Positions 37,101-50,497 of a DNA stretch of 64,000 nt are shown piece by piece; the stretch's first letter is position 1; every line of letters begins with the position of its first letter. The position numbers were made by a program, and so were the translations under genes. The DNA is from Sphingobacteriia bacterium (lineage in GTDB: Bacteria; Bacteroidota; Bacteroidia; Bacteroidales; UBA7960): the NCBI GenBank assembly GCA_011390785.1, contig JAABRR010000012.1:62001-126000 (forward strand). Direction: 5' to 3'. The notes beneath the pieces were generated by a model, which was given only the letters and a program-made list of their open reading frames with translations, had not been told where the DNA came from and searched no databases.

Positions 37101-37165
37101 TATTTCAGGAAAATTTTATAATCAAAATTTTTTTCAATCAAATTGTTGCTAAACTGAAAATATCG

Positions 37166-38536
37166 ATGAAAAATATTGTTCTCATAGTTTTTATTGCTGG
37201 AATATTTTGGGGTTGTGGTTCCTCAAAAAAAAATACTCATGCCGAACTGATGCAGACTGCTCCAGGTTGGGTAAGGCAAACACCCAATCAACCTTCTTAT
37301 TATCATGGCGTGGGACGGGCATTAAAAACCACTCAACCCGATTTCAGAGAGCGCGCCCGGCAGAGTGCTTTATCTGAATTGGCCTCTGGTATTTCTGTAA
37401 ATATTTCGTCGTCGTCTGTTCTTAATCAGTTTGAGTTAGATAATTCTTATAATGAATTTTTTCGTGATAATATAAAGGTTTCAGTGCAACAAAATCTTGA
37501 AGGTTTTGAGATGGTTGAAGAATGGGAAACTGATGATCAATATTATGTTTATTATCGTTTGTCAAAAACTCTCTTCGAAGAAATTAAGCAAGAGCGCATT
37601 CGTTCATCACTAAATGTATCTGTTTCAAAATTTGAGCAGGCACGCACCATGATCGAACAGGGCAAAACATATGATGCGATGGGGTTTTATATCAAAGCCG
37701 TACAAGATATCAGAAATTTTTTAGGAGATGATCTTTCTGCTGAAATTGATGGTACTTCAAGAACATATTCTACTTTTCTTATTGGTGAAATTATGAATCA
37801 ATTAAGAAATTTACAAATTGTTTATCCGATGGATAAGTTTATCGTTAAACCTGGTGAGGATAAGGCTGATAAAGCGTTTGATGTTATGGTGAAAGATTCG
37901 CAGGGAAGGCCAGTATCCAATTTACCGGTAAAAACTACTTTTTCGTGGTTGCCAGGCAAAACTTACGAGTCAATTACCAATACAAAAGGGATTTTTCAAA
38001 TTATTCCTGAAAGAATACTTCCAGGTTTAATAAATGAAACAATTACTACTGTAATTGATATGAAAAAAATATCTGAAAATCACACGCAGGACTTTCTTAT
38101 TCAGCGGCTTTTTACTGATGTTTCTGACAGCCGGTATGAACTTCCTGTTAAGGTGATACCCCCTGTTTTTTTAATATCTATTGATAATCGACATGGCAGG
38201 GCCTTATCTTCTTCTGTATATAATGAGTTTTCAGAATTATTAGTTCAGGATGGCATTTGCATAACTCCTCACGATGGAGTGCAAGATTATAACCTTTTGG
38301 TAAACCTTGATATTTTTGAAGAAAACCAGGTAGGAAGTCGTTATACCAATAAACTAAAAGCTACTCTGGTGGTTGAAGATGGAAATGGTAATACTTTGCA
38401 TAGCTCAATGGTTAATGATGTTTCCGGAGTTGGAATTACAGCTTCAGGAGCCATTGATGATGCCTTTAAATCGTTCATGGGAGCAGTAAAAATACTATTG
38501 TATCCGGCAATGAAAAAACAGGTTTTTAACCCGTAA
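37166..38536 (+). CDS. LPP20-type lipoprotein
   Basis: This 456-residue protein has a lipoprotein signal (FWGC, Cys17) followed by PGWVRQTPNQPSYYHGVGRA and ARQSALSELASGISVNISS, the hallmark of LPP20-family lipoproteins. A TPR-like helical stretch (ARTMIEQGKTYDAMGFYIKAVQ) and a beta-rich second half with an Ig-like part (DSQGRPVSNLPVKTTFSW) come next. It is probably outer-membrane anchored. The family is widespread in Bacteroidota and Campylobacterota and has no agreed function. It pairs with the upstream TPR lipoprotein. Confidence 0.75.
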   Translation: MKNIVLIVFIAGIFWGCGSSKKNTHAELMQTAPGWVRQTPNQPSYYHGVGRALKTTQPDFRERARQSALSELASGISVNISSSSVLNQFELDNSYNEFFRDNIKVSVQQNLEGFEMVEEWETDDQYYVYYRLSKTLFEEIKQERIRSSLNVSVSKFEQARTMIEQGKTYDAMGFYIKAVQDIRNFLGDDLSAEIDGTSRTYSTFLIGEIMNQLRNLQIVYPMDKFIVKPGEDKADKAFDVMVKDSQGRPVSNLPVKTTFSWLPGKTYESITNTKGIFQIIPERILPGLINETITTVIDMKKISENHTQDFLIQRLFTDVSDSRYELPVKVIPPVFLISIDNRHGRALSSSVYNEFSELLVQDGICITPHDGVQDYNLLVNLDIFEENQVGSRYTNKLKATLVVEDGNGNTLHSSMVNDVSGVGITASGAIDDAFKSFMGAVKILLYPAMKKQVFNP

Positions 38537-38692
38537 TTTCGAATCAGCCATTAATCATCTTTGCAAATTATTCATAATTCTTACTTTAATAGATAATTAT
38601 CTTACTATTATCTCGTTAAGTGCTTCAAAATAATATTGATAAAAAGTAAGAAACAAAGCAAAAGATCGCTTCGGAGGCATTAAGAAAAATAC

Positions 38693-38700
38693 TACCTTTG
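38693..38700 (+). promoter_or_regulatory. Putative -7 box for bamD-rpoZ-coaBC
   Basis: TACCTTTG matches TAnnTTTG, 45 bases before the bamD ATG at 38746. It overlaps an alternative TTG start at 38698, which is one reason to reject that start. Confidence 0.5.
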
Positions 38701-38745
38701 CAAATTGTTTCAAAATCGCTTAAAAAATCATCTAAGCTGAAATTC

Positions 38746-39591
38746 ATGTTCAAGCAACCATTACGGGCTATTGTGGCCATTTTTTCTGTCCTAATCTTTC
38801 TTTCATCCTGCAGTAGCTATCAAAAACTACTGAAAAGTGACGATATTCAATTAAAGAAAGAAAAGGCCATAGAGTATTACGAGAAGGGAGACTACCAGAA
38901 ATCATTAACCTTGATCACGGATATAATCCCGGCATTCAGGGGATCATCAGAGGCTGAAATGCTCAATTACTATTATGCCATGGCTAACTACAAATTAAAA
39001 GACTACATCATGGCTTCTCATTATTTCAAAACCTTTACTCAGGGGTTTCCTCGTAGTGAACATGTTGAAGAATTTTTATTTCTCAGCGCCTATTGCAAAT
39101 ACTTACTTTCGCCCAGGCCTACGCTTGATCAAACCGAAACCCGAGATGCAATCAATGAATTACAGGCATTTATTAATCGTTTTCCTCAAAGTGAGAAGGT
39201 TCTGGAGGCTAATGATCTGATTGATGAGCTTAGAGATAAACTGGAAACCAAAGCATTTAATACCGCTATGTTGTATTTTAATCTCATGGATTATGAAGCA
39301 GCGGTTACTACTTTTAATAATGTAATAAGAGATTTTCCTGATACTGAATACCGTGAGAAATCTTTATTTTTTATCATGCGATCTCATTTTCTATTTGCCG
39401 AAAACAGTATTGTATTTCGTCAGTTGGAGAGATATAATAATGTTGTAGATGCCTACGGTAAATTGGTAAAGAGATTTCCTGAAACTAGTTTTCTTTCTGA
39501 TGCAGATTCAATGCTTTCAAAATCACAGCAAAGAATTGAAGCATTAGAAGCCAGTGCTGCCAACAGTGTTACTAATGAACAGGTTGATTAA
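38746..39591 (+). CDS. bamD: Outer membrane protein assembly factor BamD
   Basis: This 281-residue lipoprotein of the BAM complex helps BamA insert beta-barrel proteins into the outer membrane. It starts at ATG 38746 with a signal peptide ending in LSSC (Cys23), then SSYQKLLKSDD and five TPR-like repeats (KAIEYYEKGDYQKSL, YYYAMANYKLKDYIMASHYFKTF, AMLYFNLMDYEAAVTTFNNVI). An in-frame TTG 48 bases upstream would place a non-signal segment in front and lies in the promoter box. The gene heads the bamD-rpoZ-coaBC-PorD-recN block common in Bacteroidota. Confidence 0.93.
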   Translation: MFKQPLRAIVAIFSVLIFLSSCSSYQKLLKSDDIQLKKEKAIEYYEKGDYQKSLTLITDIIPAFRGSSEAEMLNYYYAMANYKLKDYIMASHYFKTFTQGFPRSEHVEEFLFLSAYCKYLLSPRPTLDQTETRDAINELQAFINRFPQSEKVLEANDLIDELRDKLETKAFNTAMLYFNLMDYEAAVTTFNNVIRDFPDTEYREKSLFFIMRSHFLFAENSIVFRQLERYNNVVDAYGKLVKRFPETSFLSDADSMLSKSQQRIEALEASAANSVTNEQVD

Positions 39592-39627
39592 TTAAAACTT
39601 AAATAATTAATTTTATAATTTGAAAAG

Positions 39628-39948
39628 ATGGAAATCAAAAAATCTAAAACCCCTACCAATACAGTCACCAGAGATCTGAGACAATTTGATTTAGAAACTG
39701 CGAATGTATATCAGTCTGTGGTAATTCTCTCTAAAAGGGCAAATCAGATTGGTTTAGAGACCAAAGAAGAGCTTAATAATAAACTTTCAGAATTTGTTAC
39801 TTCTACTGATAATCTTGAAGAGGTATTTGAAAATCGCGAACAAATAGAAATAGCCCGTCATTACGAACAATTACCCAAACCTTCTCTTGTTTCTATTTCC
39901 GAATTTCTTAACGGAAAGGTCTATTACAGGATCCCTGATAACGACTAA
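39628..39948 (+). CDS. rpoZ: RNA polymerase omega subunit, Bacteroidota type
   Basis: This 106-residue protein (TVTRDLRQFDLETANVYQS, ILSKRANQIGLETKEELNNKL) is the divergent Rpb6/omega-like subunit of Bacteroidota, hard to match to the Proteobacterial form but recognised by its fixed place between bamD and coaBC. It stabilises the beta' subunit during RNA polymerase assembly. It lies 36 bases after bamD and 36 before coaBC. Confidence 0.85.
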   Translation: MEIKKSKTPTNTVTRDLRQFDLETANVYQSVVILSKRANQIGLETKEELNNKLSEFVTSTDNLEEVFENREQIEIARHYEQLPKPSLVSISEFLNGKVYYRIPDND

Positions 39949-39984
39949 AACTGCTGATCTTATCAGTGGTTAAATCACTTATTT

Positions 39985-41193
39985 ATGCTTAAAGGAAAAA
40001 GAATAATTTTAGGAATTAGTGGTGGTATTGCTGCTTACAAAAGTCTTATTCTTATTCGTCTTTTCATTAAAGCAGGAGCACAGTTGCGGGTTGTGACCAC
40101 AGAAAATGCCCTGTGGTTTGTTACACGGGTAAGCCTCGAATCTCTTTCACAAAATAAAATCTACGATAAGGTTTTTGGCCCTGAAAACGATTATACAACA
40201 GAGCATATTAGTTTAACCGATTGGGGCGATTGTTTTATAGTAGCTCCTGCCACTGCTAATATAATTGGGAAACTTGCCAACGGAATAGCCGACGATGCCT
40301 TATCAACATCCTTAATTGCCTTCAATAAAAAAATATTCATGGCCCCGGCTATGAACGTGAAAATGTTTGATCATTTTTCGGTTCAAAGAAATATTCAATG
40401 GCTGAAAGATAATAATATTCAAATTATTGAACCTAATGAAGGATATCTTGCCTGCGGCTATGAAGCCAAAGGACGAATGGAAGAACCCGAATCCATTTTT
40501 AATGCTATAGAAAACTATTTTTCTTCAGAAAATAAAGTTCTGGCAGAAAAAAAAATACTTATTACTGCAGGTCCTACCCATGAAGCCATTGATCCTGTGA
40601 GGTATATCGGCAATCAATCATCCGGGAAAATGGGATTTGCCATTGCCGCAGAATTAGCAAAACGGGGTGCAGAAGTTATTTTGATAGCAGGTCCGGTTCA
40701 GCAACAAACACCGCAAGGACACATAAAAAGGATCGATGTAACTTCAGCTTTGGAAATGTATAATGCAGCTATGGATGTCTTTCCCACTGCTGATGCTGCC
40801 ATCCTTAATGCTGCGGTTGCCGATTTCAGGCCTGAAACTGCAAGCAACCGAAAAATAAAGAAAAGCGACAACAATTTGCAGTTAAGTCTTGTAAAAAATC
40901 CTGACATACTTGCCACTTTAGGTAATATGAAAAAGAAAAATCAAATCCTGGTGGGTTTTGCCCTTGAAACAGATAATGAACTGGAAAATGCAAGGGTAAA
41001 ATTGAGTCAGAAAAATCTTGACTTTATTGTGCTAAACTCTCTCAATGACAGGGGAGCAGGATTTGGAGGAGATTCCAATAAAATTACCATTTTAGACAAT
41101 AACAATGCTGTTTTAAAGTTTGAATTAAAGAGCAAAACAGAAGTTGCTGCTGATATTACCGACAAACTCGTCGCTTGCTTTTCTAATGATTAA
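39985..41193 (+). CDS. coaBC: Bifunctional phosphopantothenoylcysteine decarboxylase/synthase
   Basis: This 402-residue fusion carries out two coenzyme A steps. The N-terminal CoaC half is a flavoprotein with GISGGIAAYKSL and the PAMNVKMFDH motif, whose Asn and Met belong to the decarboxylase site. The CoaB half begins near ILITAGPTHEAIDPVRYIGNQSSGKMG and has the AAVADF and KIKKS segments of the CTP-dependent ligase. The length is standard. It is part of the bamD block, 14 bases before the PorD-like gene. Confidence 0.96.
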   Translation: MLKGKRIILGISGGIAAYKSLILIRLFIKAGAQLRVVTTENALWFVTRVSLESLSQNKIYDKVFGPENDYTTEHISLTDWGDCFIVAPATANIIGKLANGIADDALSTSLIAFNKKIFMAPAMNVKMFDHFSVQRNIQWLKDNNIQIIEPNEGYLACGYEAKGRMEEPESIFNAIENYFSSENKVLAEKKILITAGPTHEAIDPVRYIGNQSSGKMGFAIAAELAKRGAEVILIAGPVQQQTPQGHIKRIDVTSALEMYNAAMDVFPTADAAILNAAVADFRPETASNRKIKKSDNNLQLSLVKNPDILATLGNMKKKNQILVGFALETDNELENARVKLSQKNLDFIVLNSLNDRGAGFGGDSNKITILDNNNAVLKFELKSKTEVAADITDKLVACFSND

Positions 41194-41207
41194 AAAAGAG
41201 CATTCCT

Positions 41208-42116
41208 ATGCAAAAAATACTTACCACTTTAATTCTTTCCTTACTTTTTTTGATCAACGTCCGTGGACAGGAACTGCAATGTATGGTGCAGATAAGTTCT
41301 CCCGGTATGTCCGAAACAGACCGCCAAATACTACAAACATTGCAATCATCTATTTATGAGTTTATCAACCAACGCAACTGGTCGGAATATCAGTATAAGC
41401 CCGAAGAGAGAATTGAAGCCAGCATTCTCATTACTGTAAATGAAAAAGTGGGCGGTGACGAATACCGCGGTTCTATACAGGTACAAACACGGCGACCCAT
41501 TTTTAAAACATCCTATTCAAGCCCTGTTATAAACCATAACGACCGTGATTTCTCTTTCAGATATGTTGAAAATCAAACTCTTGAATATGCTGATAACACA
41601 TTTACAAGTAATCTTACATCTGTTTTGGCCTTTTATGCATATGTAATAATTGGTTTCGATTTTGATACCTTCACACCCATGGGTGGGAATCCATATTTTG
41701 AAAAAGCACAGGCCATTGTTAATCTGGCCCAAAATGCCACTGAAAAGGGTTGGAAGTCTTTTGAAGGCCAGAGAAATCGTTACTGGCTTATGGAAAACAT
41801 CTTTAATTCTCAATACGCCAATGCACGTCAGGCTTTATATACCTATCACAGGCTTGGATTTGATGCCATGAGTGATAATATGGATATGGCCAGAAGCCAG
41901 GTAGTGGCAGCGCTCGAAATGCTGCAACGCACCCACAGGCAAAGACCTGGCAGCTATCTTATGTCTATAATCATGATTACCAAAGGTGATGAACTGGTAA
42001 ATCTTTTTACACCAGCTCCCGACATGGAAAAGAACCAGGTAGTGCAAATCCTTTCAGAAATAGATCCGGCAAATAGCGCCAAATACCGTCGTATTTCCCA
42101 ACCCCAGAGACAATAA
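41208..42116 (+). CDS. PorD/DUF4835 family protein
   Basis: This 302-residue exported protein has a signal peptide (MQKILTTLILSLLFLINVRG) and starts its mature part with QELQCMVQISSP, then shows NQRNWSEYQY, NDRDFSFRYVENQ, AFYAYVIIGFDFDTF and RQALYTYHRLGFD, all features of DUF4835. That family is now often named PorD, a protein linked to type IX secretion and gliding. Its molecular job is not clear. T9SS sorting domains elsewhere in this window (53426, 60615) show that the organism uses that system. The gene sits between coaBC and recN as in other Bacteroidota. Confidence 0.78.
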   Translation: MQKILTTLILSLLFLINVRGQELQCMVQISSPGMSETDRQILQTLQSSIYEFINQRNWSEYQYKPEERIEASILITVNEKVGGDEYRGSIQVQTRRPIFKTSYSSPVINHNDRDFSFRYVENQTLEYADNTFTSNLTSVLAFYAYVIIGFDFDTFTPMGGNPYFEKAQAIVNLAQNATEKGWKSFEGQRNRYWLMENIFNSQYANARQALYTYHRLGFDAMSDNMDMARSQVVAALEMLQRTHRQRPGSYLMSIIMITKGDELVNLFTPAPDMEKNQVVQILSEIDPANSAKYRRISQPQRQ

Positions 42117-42202
42117 ATTCAATACTTTTATATTGTTCTATTTTTGTTTTAAACATCTCTTTAGTTTAGCAATTTTGAACAGCAAAACTCGGTAAAGTTT
42201 GT

Positions 42203-42210
42203 TAACTTTG
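42203..42210 (+). promoter_or_regulatory. Putative -7 box for recN-fabI
   Basis: TAACTTTG matches TAnnTTTG, 29 bases upstream of the recN ATG. A TTTG at 42174-42177 lies 25 bases further upstream, slightly beyond the usual spacing. Confidence 0.45.
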
Positions 42211-42239
42211 CTTCTTTTGAAAAATAGCCCTGGTTCAAC

Positions 42240-43913
42240 ATGCTAAAGAGTCTTTTGATTGAAAACTATGCCCTGATAGAAAAACTGGACATCAGCTTCG
42301 ATGATGGGCTTACTATTATTACAGGTGAAACAGGTGCAGGTAAATCAATTCTTTTAGGCGCGTTAGGTCTTATTTTGGGCCAACGGGCTGATACTCGTAC
42401 TTTGAATAATAAAAACAGTAAGTGTATTATTGAAGGGACTTTCAACGTAAAAGATATTCAAATCTTGAATCTTTTCAATGAAAATGATCTTGATTATGAT
42501 GATATTACCATCTTAAGACGTGAAATCAATACACAGGGAAAATCCAGAGCATTTATCAATGATACTCCTGTAAATCTTACTTTAATGAAGCTTTTTGCTG
42601 AGAAACTCATTGATATTCATTCTCAGCATCAAAGCCTTTTATTCGCTGACTCATCCTTTAAATACGACCTATTAGATTCCTGGGCCAATATTTTGCCGGT
42701 AGTAATCTCGTATAAAAATCAATATCAGCAATGGCTAAACGAAATTAAGTCTCTCGATCAGTTAAAGGAAACAGAAAAGCAAACCCGGGCTGAACTTGAT
42801 TATCTTCAGTTTCAATTTGACGAATTGCATAAGGTAGCTCTTATCCCCGGGGAATTGGATGAGCTTACTTCAGAATTGGAAATACTCAATAATGCCGGCG
42901 AAATAAAATTCAGCTTCGAAAAGGCCGATTTTATATTACAGAGCAACCAGGAAAATATCATCACTTCTCTTAACGAAATTATTGGACTGTTCAGGTCATT
43001 GGAAAAATATGATCCGGCCTATTCAGAACTCTACACTCGTTTGCAATCGGCTTCAATTGAATTAAAAGATATTGCTGATACCATTGCAGGGTTTAAAGAT
43101 GATATTGAAGATGACCCTAAAAAAGCATTTATTTTACAGGAAAGATTCGATTTAATTCAAAAGTTACTGCATAAACATAATGTAGCTGATATTGATGACC
43201 TGATAAGGCTGCGAGATGAATTTGAAGAAAAGATTCAAAGTTTTGAATCTCTTGAAGAGCAAATTATAAAATTGAGCAAAAGCATTCAGGAAAAGGAAAA
43301 GGAACTATCTGTTGTAGCTCTGGATATTTCACAAAAGAGAAAAAAATCTTTAGAAACCCTTGAAAAGGAAATCAATAGTATTTTACAAGAATTGGGCATG
43401 CCCAATGGAAGATTTCAGGTTGGATTGAAGAATTCCTCTCAACTACATTCTCGCGGAATAGATGATCTTGAGTTTTTGTTTTCTGCCAATCTTGGGTTGC
43501 AACCACAGGAATTATCAAAAATTGCTTCTGGTGGCGAATTATCAAGACTAATGCTTGCTGTTAAATCAGTTATATCGTTAAAAAATCTTTTACCTACTAT
43601 CATTTTTGACGAAATTGATACAGGCGTTTCTGGCGAAATAGGCATCAAGGTGGGAAGAATTCTTCATCAGATAGCTAAAAATATGCAGGTTATTTCTGTA
43701 ACACATCTTCCGCAGGTTGCAGCGAAAGGAAAAAAACATTTTGTTGTTTTCAAAAAAACTGAGAACCAAACAACCAAAACTTTCGTAAAAGAATTGAACC
43801 CATCTCAGCGAATAGAAGAAATTGCCAAAATGATGGGTGGTGAAAACCCTGGCAAAGCCGTTATTCAGGCTGCCGAAGAATTATTTGATAAACAGAATAT
43901 TAATCAAAATTAG
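42240..43913 (+). CDS. recN: DNA repair protein RecN
   Basis: This 557-residue SMC-like ATPase acts in double-strand break repair. The N-terminal Walker A motif is GETGAGKS after LDISFDDGLTIIT. A long coiled-coil middle (about 150-400) follows, then the C-terminal ABC signature SGGELSRLMLAVK, Walker B TIIFDEIDTGVSG and the H-loop SVTHLPQVAA. All key residues are intact and the length is normal. fabI starts 6 bases after its stop, so the two are co-transcribed. Confidence 0.96.
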   Translation: MLKSLLIENYALIEKLDISFDDGLTIITGETGAGKSILLGALGLILGQRADTRTLNNKNSKCIIEGTFNVKDIQILNLFNENDLDYDDITILRREINTQGKSRAFINDTPVNLTLMKLFAEKLIDIHSQHQSLLFADSSFKYDLLDSWANILPVVISYKNQYQQWLNEIKSLDQLKETEKQTRAELDYLQFQFDELHKVALIPGELDELTSELEILNNAGEIKFSFEKADFILQSNQENIITSLNEIIGLFRSLEKYDPAYSELYTRLQSASIELKDIADTIAGFKDDIEDDPKKAFILQERFDLIQKLLHKHNVADIDDLIRLRDEFEEKIQSFESLEEQIIKLSKSIQEKEKELSVVALDISQKRKKSLETLEKEINSILQELGMPNGRFQVGLKNSSQLHSRGIDDLEFLFSANLGLQPQELSKIASGGELSRLMLAVKSVISLKNLLPTIIFDEIDTGVSGEIGIKVGRILHQIAKNMQVISVTHLPQVAAKGKKHFVVFKKTENQTTKTFVKELNPSQRIEEIAKMMGGENPGKAVIQAAEELFDKQNINQN

Positions 43914-43919
43914 ATACTA

Positions 43920-44783
43920 ATGAGCAATAATTTGTTAAAAGGAAAGCGTGGAATTATTTTTGGCGCGTTAGATGAAAATTCAATAGCATGGAAAGTGGCT
44001 GAAAAAGCCAAAGAAGAGGGAGCAATTTTCACTTTAACCAATGCACCTGTAGCTTTACGCAAAGGTGATATATTCAGATTAGGCGAAAAAACCGGAGCTG
44101 AGGTGATTTCTGCCGATGTTACTCAGGTTGACGATCTGGAAAACCTATTTCAGGAAAGTATGAAAATATTGGGTGGAAAGATTGATTTTATTTTACACTC
44201 AGTAGGAATGTCACCCAACGTTAGAAAGGGATTGCACTATACCGAACTCGACTATAATTATATGATGAAAACCCTTGATGTTTCGGCTATTTCATTGCAT
44301 AAAGTTTTACAAACAGCCTGGAATCTTGATGCAATTAACCAATGGGGTAGTGTAGTTGCACTTAGCTATATTGCCGCTCAACGTACGTACTCGTCTTACA
44401 GCGATATGGCCCAGGCCAAAGCCATGCTAGAGTCTATTGCACGCAGCTTTGGTTATCATTATGGAAACCGGCGCAGGGTGCGTGTAAATACTATTTCACA
44501 ATCTCCTACTGTTACTACTGCAGGGCAAGGTGTTAAGGGATTTGGTGCTTTTTATAGCTATGCCAATTGTATGTCGCCATTGGGTAATGCCACATCCGAT
44601 GATTGTGCAGCTTACTGTATATCAATGTTTTCGGATTATACCAAAATGGTTACCATGCAAAATCTTTTCCACGATGGTGGGTACTCTTCTATGGGTATCA
44701 GTGATAAACTTATTGATGATTGCTTTGTATGCACAGGAGACTGTGATGACAAGAACCCACAAAACATTGAAATTAAAAAATAA
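43920..44783 (+). CDS. fabI: Enoyl-[acyl-carrier-protein] reductase FabI
   Basis: This 287-residue SDR-type NADH-dependent enzyme does the last reduction of fatty acid elongation. It begins LLKGKRGIIFGALDENSIAW, with the FabI-type cofactor loop, and carries HSVGMSPN and the catalytic Tyr/Lys in YSSYSDMAQAKAML. It is longer at the C-terminus than E. coli FabI (FHDGGYSSMGISDKLIDDCF and a Cys-containing tail), as in other Bacteroidota. It follows recN by 6 bases. The role fits with the fatty-acid beta-oxidation genes downstream, although these run in the opposite metabolic direction. Confidence 0.94.
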   Translation: MSNNLLKGKRGIIFGALDENSIAWKVAEKAKEEGAIFTLTNAPVALRKGDIFRLGEKTGAEVISADVTQVDDLENLFQESMKILGGKIDFILHSVGMSPNVRKGLHYTELDYNYMMKTLDVSAISLHKVLQTAWNLDAINQWGSVVALSYIAAQRTYSSYSDMAQAKAMLESIARSFGYHYGNRRRVRVNTISQSPTVTTAGQGVKGFGAFYSYANCMSPLGNATSDDCAAYCISMFSDYTKMVTMQNLFHDGGYSSMGISDKLIDDCFVCTGDCDDKNPQNIEIKK

Positions 44784-44867
44784 CCCTTTGTGGGAAGTTT
44801 TTAAATAAAAATGTAAACTAGTTAAAAGCTTTTTATCCATTAATTATTATTTAGAAAATCTATTTTC

Positions 44868-45737
44868 ATGAGTTTTAGAATTGTTGTATTAGCCAAACAA
44901 GTACCCGACACACGCAATGTGGGTAAGGATGCCATGAAGGCCGATGGTACTGTAAATCGTAGTGCTTTGCCGGCGATTTTCAACCCTGAAGATCTCCACG
45001 CTTTAGAGCAGGCTCTTCGTGTTAAAGACAGAATTGAAGACACCGAAATAATTATTATTACCATGGGCCCTCCAAGGGCTGCAGAGGTAATAAGAGAAGC
45101 CCTATATAGGGGTGCAACATCCGGCTATCTGTTAACCGACCGCAGGTTTGCCGGTTCAGATACCCTTGCCACTTCTTACGCCTTAAGTTTGGCAGTAAGG
45201 AAATTGGAGCCACACCTGGTTATTGCCGGTCGACAAGCAATAGACGGCGATACTGCTCAGGTTGGACCCCAGGTGGCTGAAAAACTTAGTATTCCGCAGG
45301 TTACTTATTGCGAAGATATTCTCGAAGTAAACGAAGATCAGCTCATCATAAAAAGACGATTGGAAAGAGGTGTAGAAGTTGTAAAAGCAACTACCCCTTT
45401 ATTAATTACTGTGCATAGTTCTGCCCCTTCTTGTCGCCCAAGACATGCAAAATTGATTATGCAGTATAAACACGCCCGTACTGTTTCTGAACTTGTTGAA
45501 GAAACCAAAGACTACACCGAAATGATGACCAATAAACCTTATCTGCGGATTGAAGAATGGAGCGTTGCCGATCTTGATGCTGACACAGAAATGCTCGGAT
45601 TATCTGGTTCACCCACCAAAGTAAAGAAAATTGAAAATGTTGTGCTGGCCAAAAAAGATTCAGTTCATCTTTCAGCAGAAGATAAAGACATTGATTTTCT
45701 TATGAAGGAACTTTTAGAAAGTCACGTTATTGGTTAA
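44868..45737 (+). CDS. etfB: Electron transfer flavoprotein beta subunit
   Basis: This 289-residue protein is the beta (AMP-binding) half of an electron transfer flavoprotein. It has FRIVVLAKQVPDTRNVG at the start, DRRFAGSDTLATSYAL and the family signature AGRQAIDGDTAQVGPQVAE. The ETF passes electrons from acyl-CoA dehydrogenases to the quinone pool. It is followed by etfA (129 bases) and an acyl-CoA dehydrogenase gene, forming a fatty-acid beta-oxidation electron-transfer operon. Confidence 0.95.
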   Translation: MSFRIVVLAKQVPDTRNVGKDAMKADGTVNRSALPAIFNPEDLHALEQALRVKDRIEDTEIIIITMGPPRAAEVIREALYRGATSGYLLTDRRFAGSDTLATSYALSLAVRKLEPHLVIAGRQAIDGDTAQVGPQVAEKLSIPQVTYCEDILEVNEDQLIIKRRLERGVEVVKATTPLLITVHSSAPSCRPRHAKLIMQYKHARTVSELVEETKDYTEMMTNKPYLRIEEWSVADLDADTEMLGLSGSPTKVKKIENVVLAKKDSVHLSAEDKDIDFLMKELLESHVIG

Positions 45738-45866
45738 AAAAAAATGTATCCGTAACAATTATTTTGGCTGCAATTATTACGGAGTAAATAAAATTATTTC
45801 AAAATCTTCATTTAATTTAATCTGAGCAATACTCATTGAGTAAATCTGAAATATAAATTTGATAAC

Positions 45867-46886
45867 ATGAATAATATATTTGTTTATTGTGAAATTGAAG
45901 ACGGTCAGGTCGCTGAAGTAAGTCTTGAACTACTTACCAAAGGCCGTAAGCTTGCCAACGAAATAGACCGAAAACTTGAGGCCATTCTTATCGGGTATAA
46001 TCTTAATGGTATTGAGAACCAGGTTTTCCCTTACGGTGTAGATGTGGCTCATATTGCCGACAACTCACGTTTAAACCCTTTTCTTACTCTTCCACATGCG
46101 GAGATTGTAGTGAGCCTTTTTAAACAGGAGCAACCCGAAATTGCTATTTTTGGTGCAACATCAGTGGGCCGCGATCTGGCTCCAAGAGTAGCATCAGCTC
46201 TTAAGTGTGGATTAACAGCAGATTGCACAAGTCTTGTTTTTGGAGATCATAAGGAAAATAAAACTGGTAAAGAGTACACCAACTTACTGTATCAAATAAG
46301 GCCTGCTTTTGGTGGTAATATCATTGCTACTATTATCAACCCCGACACACGCCCACAAATGGCAACCGTTAGGGAAGGGGTGATGAAAAAAGAAGTATTT
46401 AACAGCACTTATAAAGGTGAAGTAAAATACGTGAATGTTGACACAATACTCAACGATAGCCATATGGTCGTTGAGATAATTGAAAGACACATAGAGAAAC
46501 AAAAGATCAATATTAAAAATTCTCAGATCATTATTTCTGGTGGATATGGTGTGGGATCGAAAGAAAACTTTGATATGCTTTACGAACTTGCTGACCTGAT
46601 CGGTGGAGAAGTAGGCGCATCGCGTGCAGCGGTTGATGCAGGTTTTGTTGATCATGCCCGTCAGGTGGGACAAACGGGTGTTACCGTTAGACCAAAACTG
46701 TATATTGCTTGTGGTATATCGGGTGCAGTGCAGCATACCGCCGGTATGAACGAATCTGCAAAGATCATTTCTATCAATAATGATCCGAAGGCACCTATTA
46801 ATCAAATTGCTGATTATACAATAATCGGAAGCGTATCTGACATTATTCCCAAAATGATCAAGTTTTACAAGAAAAACTCCCGCTAA
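45867..46886 (+). CDS. etfA: Electron transfer flavoprotein alpha subunit
   Basis: This 339-residue FAD-binding subunit has the ETF alpha signature in its C-terminal domain: GGYGVGSKENF, GEVGASRAAVDAGFV, RQVGQTGVTVRPKLYIACGISG, QHTAGM and INNDPKAPI. The N-terminal domain is the ETF alpha/beta fold. It forms a heterodimer with EtfB encoded upstream. The 129-base gap between them contains no clear terminator, so co-transcription is likely. Confidence 0.96.
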   Translation: MNNIFVYCEIEDGQVAEVSLELLTKGRKLANEIDRKLEAILIGYNLNGIENQVFPYGVDVAHIADNSRLNPFLTLPHAEIVVSLFKQEQPEIAIFGATSVGRDLAPRVASALKCGLTADCTSLVFGDHKENKTGKEYTNLLYQIRPAFGGNIIATIINPDTRPQMATVREGVMKKEVFNSTYKGEVKYVNVDTILNDSHMVVEIIERHIEKQKINIKNSQIIISGGYGVGSKENFDMLYELADLIGGEVGASRAAVDAGFVDHARQVGQTGVTVRPKLYIACGISGAVQHTAGMNESAKIISINNDPKAPINQIADYTIIGSVSDIIPKMIKFYKKNSR

Positions 46887-46942
46887 ATACAGTTGCTAAT
46901 TTACCTCTATTAAGGTATTCAATAAATTAAAAATCAAGAACA

Positions 46943-50417
<3,475 letters not shown>

Positions 50418-50497
50418 TAATTAGAAGAAAGTTTTTACTTTTGGGTTTCTTTGAATAAAGAAATATTTGCATATAACGTATTCGCTAACTTTCTCAA

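Noticed and set aside
46284-46805. 173-codon open frame on the minus strand
   Set aside because: It lies wholly antisense inside etfA, which is well supported. Its translation has no recognisable domain.
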